Source: Mantis religiosa (lineage: Eukaryota; Arthropoda; Insecta; Mantodea; Mantidae). From it: a stretch of 64,000 bases of DNA. The notes below the pieces were generated by a model that was not told where the DNA came from, ran no database searches, and saw only the letters and a program-made list of their open reading frames with translations. Numbering within the stretch: position 1 is the first letter of the stretch; each line of letters starts with the position of its first letter. The position numbers and the translations under genes are program-made. The DNA lies in NCBI GenBank assembly GCA_030765055.1, contig CM060947.1, positions 47,365,547 through 47,429,546 on the forward strand, read 5' to 3'. Below, one piece after another: positions 59,679 through 64,000 of the stretch.

Positions 59679-61856
59679 ATGGCGAGTAGAAAAGAAATAA
59701 TAGTGGAAGGAGAAGTTACTGATAGTGTAGGAATGAATAGGGAGGATGCAAGATTAAGTATAGATAATGAGTCAATGTTGGAAAGAATAACAAGAATGTT
59801 AAGTAATTTAGATTCTAAAATAGAACAAAATGCAAATGATTTAAAATCAGAAATAGGAGATGTTAAATCAGAAATGAGTAATTTGGATTCTAAAATAGGA
59901 GATGTTAAATCTGAAATGAGTAATTTAGATTCTAAAATAGAACAAAATGCAAATGATTTAAAATCAGAAATAGGAGATGTTAAATCTGAAATGAGTAATT
60001 TAGATTCTAGAATGAAAGATGTAAAATCAGAAATGAGTAATTTAGATTCTAAAATAGAACAAAATGTAAATGATTTAACTAAGAAAATGAATGATTTAGA
60101 TGTAGGAGTAAGACAGGAACTAGCACAAAATGTGAGTAACTTAGAAATTAATTTATTACAGAAGCTAAAACAGGAATTAAAATCTGAAATTTCACAGGAG
60201 ATTAGAGAAGGGAGAAAAGAGTGTAGGGATAATATGGAAAGGCTCATGCAAATCATAGAGATTAATAAGGATGAGAATAGAAAGGAAGTCAATGAGTTGA
60301 GAGAGATAATTCAGGAAACTAGGTTAGGTCAGGACATTGTGAAACAAGAAATAAGAATGGAATTAAACAAAGAGTTAGAAACATTTAGGATACAACAGGC
60401 AGAAATAACACAAAAACAAAGAGAAGAATTAGGAGATAAAGTAGAACAAAGAATCAATGTAATTTGTTCTGAAATGCAATTACAACATGATGAAAGTAAG
60501 ATACACCAAGAGGAAATAAAGTTACAAATTGATGAGATAAGTAAAGTAAAAGAAGAAGTAATTTTGCAAATTAAAGAGGTAAAAGAACATTTTGAAAAAG
60601 AAAAGGATAACTTAGGAAAATTGACACAAGTTGTAATTGCATTACAGGCTAGAAAAGTAAATAACGGGAAAGAAATGTCTAGAATTACGAATATAAACGA
60701 TTGTGACTTACCAGGTGAATTAAGCAATCATCAGAAGTCTAGTGATGTAGTAAGTGAATGTAGTGATTTTGTGAGTCAAGATAATGATATTAATTATCAC
60801 AGAAACACACAGAACATGTCCTCACACACACAACTCCACAGTCTAGGTCAAAATGAATGTGTACATTATTCACTAAATGATATTAGTCCACCAAGTTTTG
60901 ATGAGGAATCAGGTGATAATCCAAAAGTATTTCTTAGGGAATTGGAAGAATATTTCCGTATTAAGAGAATTCCCAATGAATTTCGGATGGTAATAGTAAA
61001 ACGCTGTTTGAAGAAAAATGCTCTTGAGTGGTTAAGGTTAACTTTGGCTTCACATGAAACATACAGTACTTTCAGAAATCTGTTTATAAATAGATTTTGG
61101 GGACCTGAGAGACAAAGAAGAATAAAAGTTGAGTTAGCAACGGGTAGGTTTGAGTTTAAAAAAGGGATTTCTATGACTGAATATTTCTTAAAATTAGCAA
61201 ACAAAAGTAAGTTGATCAATCCCGAAATTTCTGAGACAGAAATTGTCAACATGCTAATACGTCATTATCCACCACATATCAGAAATCATTTAATTGTGGC
61301 TAAGCCTATCGATTTCTCTGATATGATTGAATTATTATCCGAATTTGAAGCACATAACCTCATTAATGATACTACATCCTGTGATGGTAACTATAATAAC
61401 GTCCATATTGAGCGAGGAAGAAATCGACAGGAATCACAACCTACAAATAATAGGAATAATAGGACGAGTTTAAATTGGGGCGGGGCACCCGTGAGAAATC
61501 AAAGATTTGAAGGAAGAGGTTATGATCCTAGACGAACTTATGAATCTGTAATTCCCGGAACAGGAAGTGGAGTTCAAAATAATGTGCAAAGGAATTATCA
61601 TAACAATCAGTCGACGAGAATTGGAAGAAATGATCAAATAAACCATGTAAGATTTTATCGAGGAAATAATCAGCGAATAAGTAATTTTAATAGGGGTAGA
61701 GGTACTAGTTTATTTAGTGCAAATCAAAGAGATTTTAGGGGTGTGAGATTTGAAAGAAGTAATCAAAATGAAATAGTCGAAAATACACAAAGCACAGAGA
61801 ATGATGCGAATATAAACGATAGCACCAACCTAACCAACAACGAAAGTATTAATTAA
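59679..61856 (+). CDS. gag: Gag polyprotein of the LTR retrotransposon
   Basis: Structural protein that would assemble the particle packaging element RNA. The ATG at 59,679 (AAGATGGCG, good context) gives 725 residues. An in-frame ATG at 59,646 would add 11, and the frame is open from 59,604. Residues about 42-138 are tandem coiled-coil repeats (NLDSKIEQNANDLKSEIGDV, DVKSEMS) with periods of 14 and 25 residues, and a charged coiled coil continues to about 325. Residues about 405-565 form a retrotransposon Gag capsid-type domain (VFLRELEEYFRIKRI, ALEWLRLTL, FRNLFINRFWGPERQR, LIRHYPPHIRNHL). The C-terminus (about 572-720) is rich in R, G and N, with no CCHC zinc knuckle. It is A-rich and C-poor. 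No frameshift or stop. Confidence 0.88.
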   Translation: MASRKEIIVEGEVTDSVGMNREDARLSIDNESMLERITRMLSNLDSKIEQNANDLKSEIGDVKSEMSNLDSKIGDVKSEMSNLDSKIEQNANDLKSEIGDVKSEMSNLDSRMKDVKSEMSNLDSKIEQNVNDLTKKMNDLDVGVRQELAQNVSNLEINLLQKLKQELKSEISQEIREGRKECRDNMERLMQIIEINKDENRKEVNELREIIQETRLGQDIVKQEIRMELNKELETFRIQQAEITQKQREELGDKVEQRINVICSEMQLQHDESKIHQEEIKLQIDEISKVKEEVILQIKEVKEHFEKEKDNLGKLTQVVIALQARKVNNGKEMSRITNINDCDLPGELSNHQKSSDVVSECSDFVSQDNDINYHRNTQNMSSHTQLHSLGQNECVHYSLNDISPPSFDEESGDNPKVFLRELEEYFRIKRIPNEFRMVIVKRCLKKNALEWLRLTLASHETYSTFRNLFINRFWGPERQRRIKVELATGRFEFKKGISMTEYFLKLANKSKLINPEISETEIVNMLIRHYPPHIRNHLIVAKPIDFSDMIELLSEFEAHNLINDTTSCDGNYNNVHIERGRNRQESQPTNNRNNRTSLNWGGAPVRNQRFEGRGYDPRRTYESVIPGTGSGVQNNVQRNYHNNQSTRIGRNDQINHVRFYRGNNQRISNFNRGRGTSLFSANQRDFRGVRFERSNQNEIVENTQSTENDANINDSTNLTNNESIN

Positions 61857-61860
61857 GGGC

Positions 61861-62460
61861 CGAATAGGTGAATGGAATTTCAATTTCATTACGTTGGTAA
61901 TTCCACATTTGGCAAGAGATGTAATTGTGGGTAATGATTTATTATATGAATGGCAAAGTGTATTGAATTTCGAAATGCATGAAATGAAGGTTAAGACAGA
62001 AAATGATTTATTAGTAATAAAATTATTGGAAGAAAATGGAAGAAAAGAAGAGAACAGGGATAATATAAATAATGAAAGGTTTTTTGTGGAAGATATACTT
62101 TTGCAAGAAAATGGTAATATTGAATACGATGAAAATGAAAATTGTGGGAAGAATTTAATTATTGATGGATTGCAAAATAATGTAACTGACCTTGAAAAGC
62201 ATTGTTGCCAATTATATACAATACAAGATAAGAACGGCGGAAGCCAAGTGGAAGAAGAAATAGAATTCCAGAGAATATTACAAGTAAAGTTAGAAAACAC
62301 ATACAATTTAGACCAAGCGAGAAAAGAACAGTTGAAATTGTGTATATTAAAGAATAGAAAAGCCTTTAGTTCAAAACCTGGACTGTGTAACAAATACACA
62401 CACACATTTAAAGTGAATGATACTGATCCCCATACACATAAAAGCCTTGACAGTAATTGA
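61861..62460 (+). pseudogene. pol: pol remnant: protease C-terminus and entry to reverse transcriptase
   Basis: Lies in the +1 frame relative to gag. It reads GEWNFNFITLVIPHLARDVI then VGNDLLYEW, the C-terminal flap and GxD region of a retropepsin. A charged linker follows, then LKNRKAFSSKPGLCNKYTHT and FKVNDTDPHTHKS, the segment just before the reverse transcriptase fold in Ty3/gypsy elements. It stops at 62,458-62,460 after SLDSN. The protease D-S/T-G active site, the YxDD polymerase motif, RNase H and integrase are absent. The frame is open for about 200 codons, so the deletion may be recent. Confidence 0.85.
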
Positions 62461-62632
62461 AACAATATTGAATATATACTATGTGTGTGTTAAATAATAA
62501 TAAAAATAAAACATTGTTAAACATCAATATATTGTTGTATTTTAATTAATGTTCATTTATTGTTGTGTTTTATGTATGTTATATTTATGTTACAGTTCAT
62601 TGTTGTAAACGAAATTGTTAATTGGGGCCATT

Positions 62633-62696
62633 CTTCGAAATATATGGAAACAGATTGTTAATTCCTTTATTTGGTTATTTTCCATATATTTCGAAG
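62633..62696. other. 18-bp perfect hairpin next to the polypurine tract
   Basis: CTTCGAAATATATGGAAA (62,633-62,650) is exactly complementary to TTTCCATATATTTCGAAG (62,679-62,696), with a 28-base loop. The right arm runs into GAAGAGGGGCATT (about 62,693-62,705), the likely polypurine tract that primes plus-strand DNA. The hairpin therefore lies immediately upstream of the 3' LTR. Confidence 0.9.
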
Positions 62697-62705
62697 AGGG
62701 GCATT

Positions 62706-63208
62706 TGTAACAGTATTTTTGTGTTCGTGGGAATTGTAAATATATATAAAAATGTATGTAGTTGTGTGATTGGCCGAAGTAGTAGTGGTGTGACGTGGTA
62801 TCACGTGGTGTGATGACGTGTCAGTGAATCGGCCAATCACAAAATAAAGTGGGAATTACTATGGAGACAAGAAAATCAATAATCTAGAAAAAGTGTTAGA
62901 ATCTTGTGTCTTGCTGGAGAAGGAGGAAAGATGTGACGATGATTGTAATTGTAAAGGAAAATTAATAAGATTCAAAAAGTGTTATTCAATATTTATAATA
63001 GATAAGAGTGAATCATAGTTCATATTATATAATTAAATAATATATTACAAAATTGGACTCATCTAAATTTTATTTTCACCAAAAATCCGCATCCACACCT
63101 GAGAAAAGATCTCACGACTCTCAGTAGATTAAAACTCGACTTGGATCTTACAAAAAGTTGGCATGCTTCTTATTAGTTGAAGATGAACGAAAATATAATC
63201 CCGTTACA
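62706..63208 (+). repeat. 3' LTR (503 bp), different U5-side half
   Basis: Starts TGTAACAG and ends CCCGTTACA. The first 216 bases match the 5' LTR without a mismatch by eye. A loosely similar run continues to about 62,970 (GATGTGACGATGATTG, GAAAATTA). Then some 220 bases share nothing visible with the 5' LTR, until the shared terminal AATCCCGTTACA. Confidence 0.93.
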
Positions 63209-63212
63209 ACTT

Positions 63213-64000
63213 GATACTTAAGTTAAGCAACTCCTTCGGCTGCAGCATGGAGATTTACAACAAAATGCACTTCCCAAAATTTCCCTTTATGGGAACCTTT
63301 TTTAAAATGTCAATTTTATAAAAAATGAATCTAAAATTTTGATCAAAATACAATATGTTTAACACATGACAATAAAAAGTGTGCATTATATTATCTTGGT
63401 ACGGCCCCTGAAATGCTCTTCATTAGGCATAATTCGTAAATTTTCGAACTTAAGAGATAGACAATATCTTATTACGCAAAAACTGTATATATTGCAGCAT
63501 AATGTTTATTTCAAATATATAACCATTTCCAAGATATTCTTTGTCAGTGGGTTTAGTTTTAAATACTAGTCATTTTCTACAATAGGTGTAAGTTATTCGT
63601 TTCTTTTGTCCTACCCATGCAAAGAGAATGTCGTCTCAAAGTCATCACACAGCAACCAGCTAGCCCGCCTCGGTAGCGTCACGTTCAAGAGGTCCCGAGT
63701 TCGAATCTTGGTCAGGTTGAGTTACCTGGATAAGGTTTTTTCCGGTTTTTTTCCTTGTCCTTCAAGACGAATGTCAGGTAACTCTTGGCCCTGGACTCAT
63801 TTGAGCTTCATTTCACCCAATTCATTCGCCGTCCGATATGACCTAACGTTGGAGGACGTAAATACGAACAAAAAGCAACCAGCTAAAAGATTTTACTATC
63901 GTTTAAAACCTATTTATTCCCACATTCTCCTTGCACAAGAAAACCAAGTAGATCATTTCTGAAACAGTTTATCTCAACATAAAGTAGACAGAGGTATAAC
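63213..64000 (+). repeat. DR1 dispersed repeat copy interrupted by a SINE-1
   Basis: CTTCCCAAAATTTCCC, TTTTGATCAAAATACAATAT, CACATGACAATAAAAAGTGT, CCCCTGAAATGCTCTTCATT, CTTAAGAGATAGACAATATC, AACTGTATATATTGCAGC, CATTTCCAAGATATTCTTTG and CAAAGTCATCACACAGCAAC. After the SINE it resumes with AAAAGATTTTACTATCG, then TTTAAAACCTATTTATTCCC. Removing the SINE restores the expected CAGC(TCTT)AAAAGAT junction of DR1. Confidence 0.65.
63663..63873 (+). repeat. SINE-1 with partial head deletion and 12-bp target duplication
   Basis: GCCCGCCTCGGTAGCG runs straight into TCACGTTCAAGAGG, so the A-box side of the tRNA head is missing, while the B box (GAGTTCGAATCTTGG) remains. It is flanked by the perfect direct repeat AGCAACCAGCTA (63,651-63,662 and 63,874-63,885), which lies in a DR1 copy. 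Confidence 0.92.

Larger units (their letters stand above)
58974..63208 (+). mobile_element. Ty3/gypsy-like LTR retrotransposon with truncated pol
   Basis: 4,235 bp, bounded by inverted termini TGTAAC/GTTACA and by ACTT on both sides (58,970-58,973 and 63,209-63,212). In order it has the 5' LTR, primer-binding site, gag, pol remnant, non-coding tail, hairpin, polypurine tract and 3' LTR. It lacks the protease active site, most of reverse transcriptase, RNase H, integrase and any envelope-like gene. It can therefore move only with proteins from a complete relative. Gag is intact, which suggests recent activity or selection. The two LTRs differ in a way normal replication does not explain (see findings). 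Confidence 0.92.

Noticed and set aside
59660..60292. 210-codon minus-strand frame, and those at 60,329-60,727, 60,866-61,252 and 61,830-62,465
   Set aside because: Antisense shadows of the A-rich gag and pol frames. The serine/leucine-rich translations have no domains.

Overview
The window is a non-bacterial, AT-rich (roughly two-thirds A+T), gene-poor stretch of a large repeat-laden animal genome. The mixture of mariner (DD34D) DNA transposons, a Ty3/gypsy-type LTR retrotransposon, many tRNA-derived SINEs and long simple-sequence tracts fits an arthropod, most likely an insect. I cannot name the species from the sequence alone. Almost all short open frames in the window are accidental or lie inside repeats. 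I see no complete host gene. The best host-coding candidate is one short GC-rich exon on the minus strand at about 38.8-38.9 kb.

Layout. From 0.6 to about 5 kb there are copies of an old, very abundant dispersed repeat (called DR1 here) and one SINE. A deleted mariner lies at 5.7-6.6 kb and a long (about 580 bp) second-family SINE at 7.6-8.2 kb. From 10.4 to 15.4 kb there are short tandem duplications, several SINE-1 copies, a 150-bp repeat (X) fused to a SINE tail, and an unusual 230-bp insertion made of two inverted-repeat pairs in the order A-B-A'-B' flanked by 12-bp direct repeats. At 16.6 kb there is a 71-bp tandem duplication. At 19.3-19.8 kb a pure (GT)n tract of about 282 units lies inside a DR1 copy. 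A second copy of the long SINE is at 22.5-23.1 kb. At 28.2-29.8 kb a candidate solo LTR precedes a 1-kb block almost devoid of C. Mariner relics lie at 31.5-32.2 kb (second subfamily) and 35.7-37.0 kb (same subfamily as the 5.7-kb copy). From 37.5 to 40.8 kb, two head-to-head/tail-to-tail SINE-1 pairs bracket the candidate exon. From 41 to 58 kb there are further tRNA-like SINE heads, DR1 copies in both orientations, microsatellites and SINE-1 copies.

The main coding element is at the right end. A 4.2-kb LTR retrotransposon (58,974-63,208) has TG...CA LTRs, a matching 4-bp ACTT target duplication, a primer-binding site, an intact roughly 725-residue Gag with an unusual repeat-built coiled coil and no zinc knuckle, and a pol reduced to a protease C-terminus plus the entrance to reverse transcriptase. 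Its two LTRs are identical over the first 216 bp and then essentially unrelated until the last ~17 bp, which ordinary reverse transcription does not produce. DR1 continues to the right of it, with a SINE-1 inserted into that DR1 copy.

The elements are nested. DR1 is the oldest layer and serves as the target for SINE-1, the A-B-A'-B' insertion and probably the LTR element. All comparisons between copies were made by eye within this window, so family boundaries and divergence are approximate.
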